Shown here in pieces: positions 43,554-54,748 of a stretch of DNA of 64,000 bases; position 1 is the stretch's first letter, and each line of letters begins with the position of its first letter. This DNA is from Triglochin maritima. Lineage: Eukaryota; Streptophyta; Magnoliopsida; Alismatales; Juncaginaceae. The notes under the pieces were generated by a model. The model searched no databases, was not told the DNA's origin, and was given only the letters and a program-made list of their open reading frames with translations. A program made the translations under genes and the position numbers. The stretch is from contig OY821770.1 of NCBI GenBank assembly GCA_963682175.1, forward strand, positions 15,592,501 to 15,656,500, in the 5' to 3' direction.

Positions 43554-45030
43554 TGTTGGCTTTTTGGCCTTAATCCTTATTTTGATGATTTAATCAACCT
43601 AATCTTAATCATAAGTAATGTAGAGTAGCACACATATTGCATTGCATATATATTGCATGTGCTAACCTCTACAGGTGATCAAGACTCATGGAAGGAAGGA
43701 AATCAAGTCAAGATTTGTAATAAAGCTATATGAAGACTTGTAATCTTGATTTTATTTTGAGTCTTAGGAACATGTGTAAATTGAGCATACAAGAGCTAAA
43801 AATATATCACATACACACTAGGTTCCTTAGAGAAGTCACACACAAAATTTCACCATATTTGGACTTCATTAGATCAACCAAACCTTAGTCGGAAATCACT
43901 TAAAACCTAAACCCAGAATTCCTGTGTGAACCGGTCGACCGAACCAGTTCTCAGTTCGACCGGTTTATAACAGACTCTCCACAGTGATTTTACCGAACTC
44001 TACCGGTCGACCGGTTCTACCATTTCGGTCGACCGATCCCGGATTTTATTATGGTCGTTACCTTTGTCGTATTCGTATAAAACAAACTTAACCCTAAAAT
44101 ACATTCGGTAACCGGTCGAACGACGACCTTGTTTCGGTCGACCGGTTGAACACTTATTATATCCCTGCTATCGGTCGACACACTCTTCGTTCGACCGATC
44201 CAACTTTGTCTCAACCGAATCCCCTTATCGGTCGACCACCTCATACTTTGGTTCGACCGATTCACTTAAGTCGAGTTAAGTTCTAGCCCGTTTGTCCGAC
44301 CGATTATATATTTAGTTCGACCGTTCTCTTTGAAATCAAGTTAACGGTCGACCGATTTATTAGTTTCGGTCGACCGGTTCTGGACAGATTTGCAGCTCGA
44401 TTTTCTGCTTTGTGTATCTTACACAAAAAAACCAACCAAATCTATCCCCAACGGCTAGAATACCTTAGGAGCTTATAAATAGAGGATCAAGACCTGTTGT
44501 TAACACAACTCTCCAACTCCAATTGTCCCAATACATTAGAGAGAAACCTCAATCCTCAAAGCTCCCATTTCTACACTCCATAAGCCTAAACTACACACAC
44601 TTGTTCAATCACTCATCCTGCTCAAAGTGTGCTCAATTAGAGAGTGAATCCCACTCAGTTACAAAGTTTGTCAAACAAGTATAGACTTCGGTGAGAGCCT
44701 GAAGTGATCCTTCTCGGATTGTGAGAAGAGGATTACAAGCTCGACGAGGGTTGTTCGCGAGTTTGACGGTTGTAAGGCATTGTCTCCCGGCCCGGAACGG
44801 GGAGCGGATAGTGAAGTCGTAGCCGGAGCTCGCGGAGTCGAGCGGAGCTTGCAAGAGAGGACTAGGACCCGGGTGGGGTGCCGAACCTCTATAAAAACGC
44901 CGAGTCGATTTGTGGTTTGCTTTTTTCTTTTCCCTACTAGTCTTTAAATTGTTTCCGCTGCGTTTATTGTTTGATTAGTTAGGGATTAGCGTAAAAGTGA
45001 ATAGATTAACCCGACCCACACGATCCTACA
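43554..45030 (+). repeat. 3' LTR of the SIRE-like element
   Basis: Begins TGTTGGCTTTTTGGCC and ends CGATCCTACA (1477 bp). A plus-strand TATA box, CTTATAAATAGAGG, is at about 44472. Downstream CACAA is the likely target duplication, but the left partner is gone. Confidence 0.8.
43930..44395. repeat. GGTCGACC palindrome array, SIRE-like LTR
   Basis: At least fourteen full or half sites (CCGGTCGACCG, TTTCGGTCGACCGAT, GTTCGACCGATT) end about 80 bp upstream of the TATA box. The LTR is otherwise unrelated to the copia family at 29667. Confidence 0.85.
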
Positions 45031-45217
45031 CACAAGACGTCGAGCATTTTCGGAAGCTCGTTGATGAGATTTCGGAGAGCGACCCTGCAGTAATTCCTAG
45101 TGCCTCTCATATTTTGTACGAACAGTTACACCCCGATCAGTCAAACTATGGAGAACCCGCAGAAAATACTAAGATACGAGGTCGACCTAGGGGAAAGTCG
45201 ACACGCCGGGACCCGAG

Positions 45218-47352
45218 TGTAGGATTTCATGTTTAATTGTGCATATATATTTTTCGAAATTTTAGGCAAAATAAGGATCAATTACAATTTTCTACGATTT
45301 ATTTCATGCATGCATCGGTTTGTTTTAATAACTAGTTTCAAAAACTTATTAAAACAAACACAAGGGACTCCGAAATTCATACCTAGAAGTTCTCTAAAAC
45401 TTCTTGATGCTCCAGAGACGTTGAGGAAGACGATCGTCGCTTCTCGTTACGCCGGATGCCTCCGAGTGTTCACGGAAACCCTAAACAAGGTTGGAGAGAA
45501 AGGAGCTAGCCAATCAATCTCCAAACTAGCTTAGAATCTAGCTACAAACCCTTTACTTAATCTCTGACATTTCTCCTTCCAAAGACTTAAAAAACTAAGA
45601 GAATTTTCGTGGCTTTTTTGTGGTGAATTAGGAGATAAAATAATTAGAAAAAAACATCTAACTTAATTAAGGAGAATAAGGACCTATTTATAGGCTTCAA
45701 TCTTAATCTCAATCATGGCTATTCTTAAGCCATGTTTTCTTGACATTTTCTCTCACAAACTAATTCCATAATGCATTACATGCATCCACAAAACGTTTGA
45801 CCAAGTTTGGAGCTAATCCAACCATTGATCAAATTAATCTCTTAATTATCAAAGGCAGAAAATCGATCGCGGTTCGGTTTACCGAGTCCCACTCGGTTAA
45901 CCGAATATGTCACGATTGTTTAACCGAGTATTAGACGGATGACCGATTCTTAAGGAGAAAAATTCTCCTTAACCGATCGGACGAATTCTTGTCTATAACG
46001 GAATGCCTTTCGGTTAACCAAAACTATCGGAAAGGGACATTGTTCGGTCAACCGTTTCTGGTTCAGTACACCGTACCAGAGTTCCACGCACTTTGGTCAA
46101 GTTCGGTCAATCAACTATGACTATTCGTTCCACGTTCGGTTGACCGATCCACAGATCATTCGGTCGACCGAACCATAACGGATTACCGAACTTTTACCCG
46201 ATTTAGCCTTTTCAAATTTTGGATTTATTTCCAACAAAATTTGAACTTTTGGGGTTTTAGCAAATTCACAACTTATGCAATATATTATCCTATGCAATAA
46301 TAAATTATTGCATCGCATAATATATGCATCTCATATGAATTTATCATGATTCTAATTATGTTATATACAACATAATTGATTTTACTTGTTCGCCACAAAT
46401 GTCATATTTTCTATAAGAAACCCGACACATCATATGAACCAAAAATCAAGCTTCTTGTTTCCCGGTTTTTGCGGTGTGACCTATGGGAGGATCTAGACTA
46501 AGTTGGCAGTGATATTAAGAGCTTAATATCACAAGCTATAAGCGGTATCTAGCTACACATTATAGCTCCCAATTAGTTAGATGTCTTAATTCCACTCGAA
46601 CCAAAACCCGATCCATTTAGTGATGGAGTGCACCACTTGTGTCCGTCCCTTGCCTCATGATATTAAGAATACACACAAAGTAGTATTGTGTCATCTTTGT
46701 ATTAGTATTCATTTATTGATCTCTTTAAGCTAGTTATAAATATGTGACTTAACTCAAATCACATTGTGCACATTATAACTTTGCTTTATCAAGGGGCCTT
46801 CTAATATCATCACTTAATTAAGAGGGGCAATGATAATCTTTTGACTAACTATCTTCTCCAACAAAAATCATACTTAACCAACCAATGCCTTTACACTACT
46901 CTCATCGATAGGTCAAGACACTAGTATAATTAAGCAATTCTTAAGTGATCGGATATAAGTCTCATATCAAAGGACCAAAGACACAGTAAAACATTAATGA
47001 CACAGAAAACACAATTCTATAATGTTTTACTTATTAGGTCTATTCAGTATACAAAAGTAATATTTTCCTCTTTTGTGTATCAGTGTTGTCACTCACTTGT
47101 AGAGCTACGATGTTCTATGACCAACACGACAATCTTAACTCGGTAATTATTGTCTCATGTTAATTACCATGATTGTGAATATCTTTTGTTTTATGTAAAC
47201 CAATATCTTTTAGAGCTCTACGGTTAAGGACCAAGAGCCTCTTCCTTAACACTTCTAAAAGACGAATAACATAAACAAGGAACAAAATGATTTCTCATTC
47301 AATTCATAATAATTGGCATTAAAAGTAAAACTTTTAGAACACATTTCCTTCA
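45218..47352 (-). mobile_element. Solo copia LTR (LTR4) inside MULE-2
   Basis: 2135 bp, TGTAGGATTTC to TTCCTTCA, with perfect 5-bp duplication CCGAG at 45213-45217 and 47353-47357. It interrupts the MURA coding sequence after DPS. It has the same family features as LTR2: TATA at about 45690 (minus) and a palindrome array at 45865-46190. Confidence 0.95.
45865..46190. repeat. TTCGGTNNACCGAA palindrome array, LTR4
   Basis: The site at 46046-46053 is GGTCAACC, a W-box core on the minus strand, where LTR3 has GGTCGACC and LTR2 has GGTTGACC. Confidence 0.8.
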
Positions 47353-48488
47353 CCGAGTGCCATCGAGTATGCTGAGCGAGGTCGTGGTCGGTCTGCCAGT
47401 AGTGGGAGCAGGGGTCGTGGTCGGTCTTCCAATTTGTATCGATCGTCCGTGAACACGGGCACATGATCTGGTATGACGATATATTTGTTGTTATTTAATA
47501 TATATATCACTAATCTAGAGAGGGTTGAATATGTTATCTCATAATTTTGTTGTTTTAATAAATTGCTATTTCTCTATCTGACAGTGTCCGGACGGACTGA
47601 CGTGGACAACTTCTCATATGTTGATAGACTACCATGAATCATTTTACCATTTCTGGAGAGGTGGAATGACGTACGTGTTGATGGCAATTGTGGATTTCGA
47701 TGTGTTGCTGATGTCTTCCATGGTGGTCAAGACAACTGGTTGTACGCCCGTCGTGCGATTTCTAATGAGATAGGTGTGCATCCTATTTATGAGAGTGTCT
47801 ATTTCGGCAATGTGGTATAGGCTCGTCAACGAATTGATTGGGGCGGGGGAGCTTGTGACGAGGATCATTATATGGAGGTTTGGGTCGACGTGTTCATGAT
47901 TCTATTTTTTACAAGTGTGCGGTCATGTATATCTCAATGGGAATTGATGGTTCATTGTTCCCGTGTCTTACTGTGCTACCTTGGGAGAGTCTGTCTGATA
48001 TGACGAGGCCTGTCAGAGAGTTGGTCATTGCCCATTTAGGGAGTTACATATATTTTATTCGTTTGGAATTAGCTGATGATTTCCCAGTACCTCCTATGGC
48101 GACCTTGTGGTATCAAATGCGAGATGAGAGTGTTGTTGGATGCGAGGATCAGTACGAAAGTAGGATAATGTATTGGAACCGGTTACGTAGTACATTTTGA
48201 TTATAATTTGTAATGCATTTGTAAAGTATAATATATCATGTATTTGTACTTATATCGTGTTGTTCTTTTACCAGCTTTTAAATTTAAGTATTAAAAATAT
48301 GATAGCTAAAGAAATAAGTAGAAGATATGTTCGTGAGAAATAAGTATTAAAAATACGATAGCTAAATAAATAAGTAGAAGATATGTTTGTAAAAATAAAT
48401 AATAAGAGTACACAGATAAGCATAAGCAAATACCAACAAATGTAGTAACAGTTCAACATATAATAAAACGAAAGTAAGAGCAAGCCAA

Positions 48489-50419
48489 CTAGAACTCATC
48501 ATCTGAATCATGGTCGAAAATGCCCAACTGGTTGTTCCAATCCTCAATGAGCTGATCCCAATCTGTACATGCAAGTCTCGTATCCTCAGTCGGCATCTTG
48601 TCTCTCTGTCGCAAGAACGACTGTGTATACTGTATCGCCCTACTCATCCATTGTATGTAACATAAAAAGTAGCATACATTAACAATAAAAACAAAATATA
48701 CATTACAATTACTAATTAAATTAGATAAACTTACTGCATCGGCACATGTTCTATCCAGTGGTCTCACCGGTCTCAGAATGGTACCGCGTACGATAAGTGG
48801 ATGTGAGCACCTACCGAACCACTGCAGATAATCTGCATCACAAGTGGAGGGGTCGCGGTTACGACTCAGATCGTCCAGGTGAAGTCGTCCTACTCTCGGA
48901 AATGTCCTACAAACTGATTCCGCGAACGAAACGTTATGCCTGACGTCGTACGTCGTCGCAATCAAAAACCGTACTGCACGCTCGGGCGTCGGGATATCAA
49001 CCGGGATCACCTGAACGTAACCTAACTGACGTAACACACGATCAGGTAAATAAGGCTCTGTGATATCCCTATAACGAATAACGCCCATAAATGTAGTCAT
49101 CGGCACAGCTACAGCAGCCTCAGGACCATACGGCAACCACTCCACCTAAATGTTTATATGTTAATAATAGTAAACTTGAAATTTAAATAAACGTGAATGA
49201 TATATACATTATATACATGCGATGCAGTCATCTGATCTAGCCGTCTACGAATAGAAAGAAGTCGACCCTCGCTCTTATCATCGGCCCGGACAGCCCACAT
49301 ACGCGAACGAGGATGACCACGCTCAATAATCTTCCGCTCCCGATGTGGGAGGAAAGCAGAAAAATACTCATATATCCAAGCCTGCAGCAGTGTATGACAA
49401 CCTGTAATGCCAGAACAATCAGCACGACTAAATATACCCAGCTGTCGATACAGATATGCCAACGTCGCTGACCCACATGAGTACTGACCAATGGTATCTA
49501 GCTCCCTCGCCTCCAATAGGTCGCGTGGTTTGACTCTGCAACCGCTCTTGTCGACAAACAAGACGCAACCTAGCAGTAAGAAGAGGTAGGCAGTCATCTG
49601 TGTATCCTCAGTCCGTGGTGGTCGCCCCCGTCTGCAACAGTCGTGCACCGTATCGATACTAACACCACCGCCACTCCAAAATGAGCTATCCCGCCCAAGA
49701 CCCTCGAGGCTGACACCCAGCAACTCTGATACAAAAAATATTAGCTCAGACGTCGGCACCTGAGCACTGACCATACGACCCTCAACAGGAATGTGCAGAA
49801 TCTGAAAGACGTCATGCAACATGATCGTCATCTCTTCGAACGGCAAGTGAAAAGTGTTGGTGTCAGGCTTCCACCGCTCCACGAAAGCCGAAATCAACGA
49901 CATGTCAATGCAGGAAAACATGTTGTACGGCAAATGACCGATATCACTATCACTAATGGTCACCATCATATCATCAGTCATCACTGAATGCCAAGCCTGT
50001 AATGTAATACAGGCTCTGTGCCGATTATGGCACTTCAAAACCTTCTGATCCTCTTCATCCAAGATGCATCTGGCGATGTGGCCTCTGAAACTCGGAATGA
50101 CGCTGTCATCTAAAGGACCACCGGGCATCATATTCGTCACGATCCAAGACTCGTCGTCACCCATCTTCTTCTTCTGAGTTCGGGCGTCTGTAATGCACGA
50201 ACTCGAATCACCGGTCACAAACCGACCACCTCGACCCTTCCTAACGACCCACTCAGCTGAAGTACTACAATGTCGCCCCCGTCCTCGACCATACTGCTGT
50301 ATCGCCTCCTCCTGTGGCTCCAAGTCATACCGGCCCCCATCGTCACTCTCGTCGTAACTCCTCAACTCATCTGAATCATCTCGTCGTCGAAAGAATTCTC
50401 AGGTGTTTGACGACGACAT
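48489..50419 (-). CDS. Plant mobile domain (PMD/MAIN-like) protein of MULE-2
   Basis: Three exons: 50419-49217, 49145-48735 and 48629-48489, all GT..AG and phase 0, about 584 residues. The PMD hallmark is FVERWKPDTNTFHLPFEEMT followed by IMLHDVFQILHIPVEGR (about 49870-49770). Exon 2 has VIRYRDITEPYLPDRVLRQ and CDADYLQWFGRCSHP. The C-terminus is acidic (DHDSDDEF). The ATG at 50419 is followed by TGA at codon 7, so translation may be blocked or start at a later Met (MGDDESW, about 50164); the rest is open. PMD proteins MAIN and MAIL1 act in transposon silencing and gene expression in Arabidopsis; transposon-borne PMDs are common. The function here is unknown. The gene runs toward the OTU gene and starts near the right terminal repeat. 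Confidence 0.8.
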
Positions 50420-50579
50420 AAAAGATCTCTTTCTCTCTCCTAACTGAAGCAGAAATACCTCATCTACGTGGATGACGATGACCTGACTCATCTGCTAAAC
50501 TGTGTACCGCGCGTAAGGGAATTGATTTCCCTTTTCTTCCACGGTAACCCGATAACTATTAATTCAATTTTAAAAATAA

Positions 50580-50830
50580 AATTTTGTTAATGGATTTACT
50601 AAAATAATTAAACTTATTATTAACTTAATAATCAATTTACTTAGCAATTATCACAATTTATAATCAATAACCCTTTAGTAAAATAATTAAACTAATTATT
50701 AACTTAATAGTCAATTTATTTAGTAATTATCAAAATTTATAATCAATAAAGGATTTACTAAACTAATTTAACTAATTATTAACATAATAATCAATTTATT
50801 TAGCAATTATCACAAATTATAATCAATTTA
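50580..50830. repeat. Three tandem AT-rich units of ~75 bp
   Basis: Each unit holds AATTAAACTAATTATTAAC, TAATCAATTTATTTAGCAAT and TATCACAATTTATAATCAA. It lies between the PMD gene and the right end of MULE-2. A shorter version is in MULE-3 at about 62035-62150. Confidence 0.75.
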
Positions 50831-51109
50831 AATAATTCAAAAAAAATTGGGGCATCTCCCTCGAACACCCGACCTATTTTTTTCTTTTTAAAACTAAACA
50901 AGATATTTTACTATATTTGAGTAATCTGGGGCGTCCGCTGGTTCTTTTCCCAATCTCCGAGACATTTTTCTGGTGAATATGAGAGTAATATAAACAGAGT
51001 GGTGTTCGGAGAGTGAAATAAAGAGTTATATAAGTATAAAGGGTAGAAGAACAAAATGGTAATCTGTACGGACGATTTAAGTAGTTTTCCGACGATGAAC
51101 AGTAGTTCA

Positions 51110-51887
51110 GTAAAAGAAAGTGAGGAGTACAAGGACAAGTCAAATGGGATGCTTTTGCCCGTAGTGATCACTTTTGTTCGGTGAGCCCTCCTCGCGGGGT
51201 CCTCGTCTTTTTGCCTAGTTAAAATGATTCGCTTGTTTATTTATCATTTAATACTTAGCGAACTTTAATGGAGAATAAATATCAACGGCAAGTGCACCAA
51301 CTACTCCCGTGTTTGAAATTTCGAACCTGCACTTTGCTAAAATATTTGGACGAATAATGTTCCATTTTCGCTTCAATCATTTTTTGCACCGCCAAACACT
51401 TTTTTTACAAATCCCAAAATGTTAACTTGTAATATACAATAGGATTCAATCTTCAGACCTCTACGTACACACAATCAAGACTTTACCACTACGGCATCAA
51501 ACTATGTCATTTATTTTCATTTATCATGCCAAGATGGACACTTTCGGTTGAATACTCAATTTAATGGTTCTGAATTTGATTTAGTTAAAGAAGTTAAAAG
51601 AGTTTGGGATGCAATTGAATCACATCAACTTGAAAATTCAAAGTTGATTTGCTAAGGAAATGATTTTGATTCAATTTCATATGCCGCTCCTAATCGACAT
51701 CAATTTGACAATCTATTTTTTTGAGACTATCATTTCGAACTACAAAGTTTCTCCCCAAAATAGATAAGAATGGGGAGATACGTAAAATAGAATAAAAAAG
51801 GACATTCCCTAAAAAATCCTAAGAAAATGCGAGGAAGTGGAAGAGGAAAGGAAAGAGAGGGAGAGAAAGGAAGGAAGAAGTGATGTT
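51110..51887. other. Interval between MULE-2 and LTR6
   Basis: No gene recognised; a purine-rich run (AGGAAAGGAAAGAGAGGGAG) precedes the LTR. Confidence 0.4.
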
Positions 51888-53770
51888 TGAAAGGAATGTG
51901 TTCTAAAAGTTTTACTTTTATATGTCATTTATTATGAATTAGATATGCAAATATTTTGTACTTTGATTAATGTATTCGTCTTTTAGAAGTGTTAAGGAAG
52001 ATGTTTTTGGTCCTTAACTGTAGAGCTCTAAAAGATAATGGTTTACATAAATCAAAAATAATTCAATTATGGTAATTGACATGGAACATTAATAATCGAG
52101 ATAAAATTGTTGTGTTGGTCATCGATTATTGAAGCTATACAAATATTTGACGACACGAGTATATCTAAAATGAAAATAATTACTTTTATATATTGAATAT
52201 ACCTAGCAAGTGAAACATTATAGATTTGTGTTATGTGTCATTAATGTTTTCACTGTGTCTTGAATCCTAAGATATGATACTTATGTCTTTTCACATAAGA
52301 AGTGTACAATTTGATTATTCTAAAAAACTATCAATGAATATAGTGATAAAGCCAATAGTTGGATGAACTCGACTTGTGTTGTAAAAGATAACAAGTTAAA
52401 AGATTATCATTGTCTCTCTTAATTTGAATGATGATATTAGTCGGCACATTGATAAAGCAAAATTAAAATGTGCACAATGTGACTTGAATTAAGTTACATA
52501 TTTATAATTGGCTTAACAGATCAAGAAATGAATATATAATACAAATGTGACACGTTTCTACTTTGTATAATATTCTTAATGTCATGAGGCAATGGATAGA
52601 CACAAATGATATGTTACATATCACTAAGTGAATCAGGTTTCATTTGAGTGAGCAAAACATCTTTGTTATTTGGGTAACTATAATGTGTAGTTAGATATCG
52701 CTTATAGTTTATGATATAAAATGTCTTATATCATTGCCAACATAACTTAGATCCTCCTATAGGTCACACCACAAAACTGGAAAATAAAAAAATATGATTT
52801 TCTATTTTATATTTTATATGATGTATTAAGTTCCATGTGTTATGAAATAATATACATGTGGTAAAATAATAAAATTAATATGTCGTAAAAACGACATGGT
52901 TAGAATAATAAATAAGTTCGTATGAGATGTATATATATTATGTGGTATAATGTTTTGACATTATATATGATAATATATTACATGATATAATGTGATCTAC
53001 AACATTATAACATATGAATTTGTTAAAACCCCAAAGTCCAAATTTTGTTGGATATTAATCTAAAATTTGGTAAATTCAAAAATAGTGAAAAATGATCCAA
53101 CCGTTTGACCACATTTTTTGCATATATTAATAAAAGAATTTTTACTGATTAATTGCTGAGTTTAATCCACCTTAGTCAAAAGTAGTTATGAGATGATGAT
53201 GTAGCAAAATAAACAAGATATCATGTGCAAAGTGGTTTGCACATGATGTGGTTTAGTGGAGAAATTAATAAAGGATCATGTGTAAGTGGTTTGCACATGA
53301 CGTGGGTCAGAAGAAATCCTATAAATAGGTCACACCTCCCTTCCTTTTTAATACTAATGCAAAAATTCTCTCTCTCCCCTAAGCATCCCATTAATTCATC
53401 CAAAAATTCTCTTAATTATTCAAGTTTTTTGAGATTAAATTCTCAGGAGATTTAGATGGGTTATTAGTTTGATTCTAACCTTCATTTAGAGATTGATTGG
53501 CTACTTATTTTCTCTCTAATCTTGTTTAGAGTTTGGTAAACACTTGGAGACGACTCGGCGGACGATTCAACGTGCAACGCAACTCCGAATCTTTATAAAG
53601 GTTTTAGAGAACCTTTGGGTATGATCATCTTTTTTTAATATGTATGTAGATTACATGATATAAGAAGAAATATAAAATAATGTACATGAAATCGTCAAAA
53701 TATGGAATCGATCTCGTATGCATATAATATTTTTAAAATATATACATACATAGAGGCACGAAATTCTATA
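51888..53770 (+). mobile_element. Copia LTR of the same family, opposite orientation (LTR6), degenerate solo
   Basis: Starts TGAAAGGAATGTGTTCTAAA and ends CACGAAATTCTATA, matching the inverted ends of LTR5. TATA (CCTATAAATAGG) is at about 53319. No internal region adjoins, and no matching 5-bp flanks were found (ATGTT versus GTCCC). It lacks the GGTCGACC array. In its place are two copies of AAGTGGTTTGCACATGAYGT at about 53229 and 53284. Confidence 0.75.
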
Positions 53771-54404
53771 GTCCCACCATTGGAGCCCCTATTTGCACAA
53801 AATAGTATTAGAGAAGAAAAAGGTCCTTACTAATTTTTGTAAAATTTTGCTTTTAATTGTGTTGACCCAAGGTAGGAAGTATAAGGAATTCTAACTCTAC
53901 AACACTTTAAGAGTGTTATAAAATTCCTTAATTTAGAGTGGAAACGAAGAGATGTATAGAACTCAATTTTTAAAACTCTTGTTCCTAAAAGTCTTCTCCT
54001 TGAAACCTTAGTTCTCAGGAGTAGACTTAATTAATTTACATTGAAGGGGAGAATACTCATTCATTTTTATATATTAATGAGAAGATTTTTTTAATAAAAT
54101 ACATGAAATCGGAGTTCCTTTGGTTTTGCTATGGAAATAGAGAAAATCGTCTCATGTACCACTTTGTAAGACATAGAACTATAGCTTCATAAACTTAAGG
54201 TTTTTCTACAAAACAATAACCCAAAAGTCATCTTATAAGTCAATTTTTTCACTTGATGTTTTTCAGCAAACCAGACTCAAATTTCATTATTTTTTAAGTT
54301 TTCCAATCGACGAATCGCTCAAAAAACATTTAAGTCAAGTTCCCCACTTTCTCGACCTTTTAAGATTTTCTTCCCAACAAATCTCACACAACATAGAAAA
54401 GTTG
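53771..54404. other. Interval between LTR6 and MULE-3
   Basis: AT-rich; no gene recognised. Confidence 0.4.
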
Positions 54405-54619
54405 ATTATATTTGGGAACTACTATTTGTCGTCGGAAAACTACTTAAATCGCCCCAACAATTACCATTTTGCCCTTAACAATTCATTTAATACACATTTC
54501 TTCCGGTATCTTAAAACAATTTTTCTTCCTGAGTTTGTCTCACATTCCCAGTAAACACCACGAAAATGTCTCGCGAAGCGCCTGAATCTGGTGAGGTAAG
54601 TGGGGGGAATTTTTTTTCG

Positions 54620-54748
54620 TCTCGGGCGTCTAGGTAACCGACGCTCCATCCTAGGGGGCGGCGGCTTAGCCAGGTGCCCCATCCTTGGGGTGGCGCCTCT
54701 CTAAGCCGTCGTGCTCAAAGAGGGAGCGTCCCAACCAGACGCCCCAAA
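54620..54748. repeat. GC-rich palindromic block in MULE-3 intron 1
   Basis: Outer arms GGGCGTCTAGG and CCAGACGCCCC enclose nested GGGGCGGCGGCTTAG and CTAAGCCGTCG pairs. It lies wholly between the donor at 54596 and the acceptor at 54799. Confidence 0.7.

Larger units (their letters stand above)
42190..45030 (+). mobile_element. SIRE/Maximus-like copia element, 3' portion only
   Basis: Gag C-terminal sequence (42190-42929) is followed directly by a 600-bp non-coding stretch, a polypurine tract (43540-43553) and an LTR (43554-45030). Protease, integrase and RT are all missing, so the element is internally deleted or was always gag-only. The LTR ends against MULE-2 transposase sequence (ACAAGACGTCGAG), so it inserted in MULE-2. 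Confidence 0.7.
45031..48200 (+). pseudogene. MURA transposase C-terminus spliced to OTU-type protease domain (MULE-2)
   Basis: 45031-45217 reads QDVEHFRKLVDEISES .. STRRDPS. After the solo LTR it resumes at 47358 with AIEYAERGRGRS and basic RGRGRS repeats, has a TGA at about 47463, and meets a GT donor at 47471. The next exon starts at 47585 and encodes ERWNDVRVDGNCGFRCVADV, the OTU cysteine-protease motif with catalytic Cys. Later come PCLTVLPWESL and a C-terminal YFIRLELADDFPVPP, where MULE-3 has HF. A 1-nt deletion near 47895 and a TAG near 47820 break it. The OTU fold removes ubiquitin-type modifiers; its role in transposition is unknown. Ends TTTTGA at 48200. Confidence 0.8.
45031..51109 (+). 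mobile_element. MULE-2, left part missing
   Basis: The right terminal repeat is intact in outline (GGACGATTTAAGTAGTTTTC .. GATGAACAGTAGTTCA). It holds the C-terminal part of the MURA transposase, the OTU domain and the PMD gene in the same order as MULE-3. The left half, with start codon and left terminus, was not found; the SIRE-like LTR takes its place. A solo copia LTR lies inside. Confidence 0.85.

Noticed and set aside
45218..47352. Truncated full-length copia element in MULE-2
   Set aside because: LTR ends meet their target duplications directly on both sides, so it is a solo LTR without internal sequence.
49793..49987. Plus-strand frame over the PMD gene
   Set aside because: Antisense shadow of PMD exon 1; frames over 60682-60957 and 61166-61393 are rejected for the same reason.
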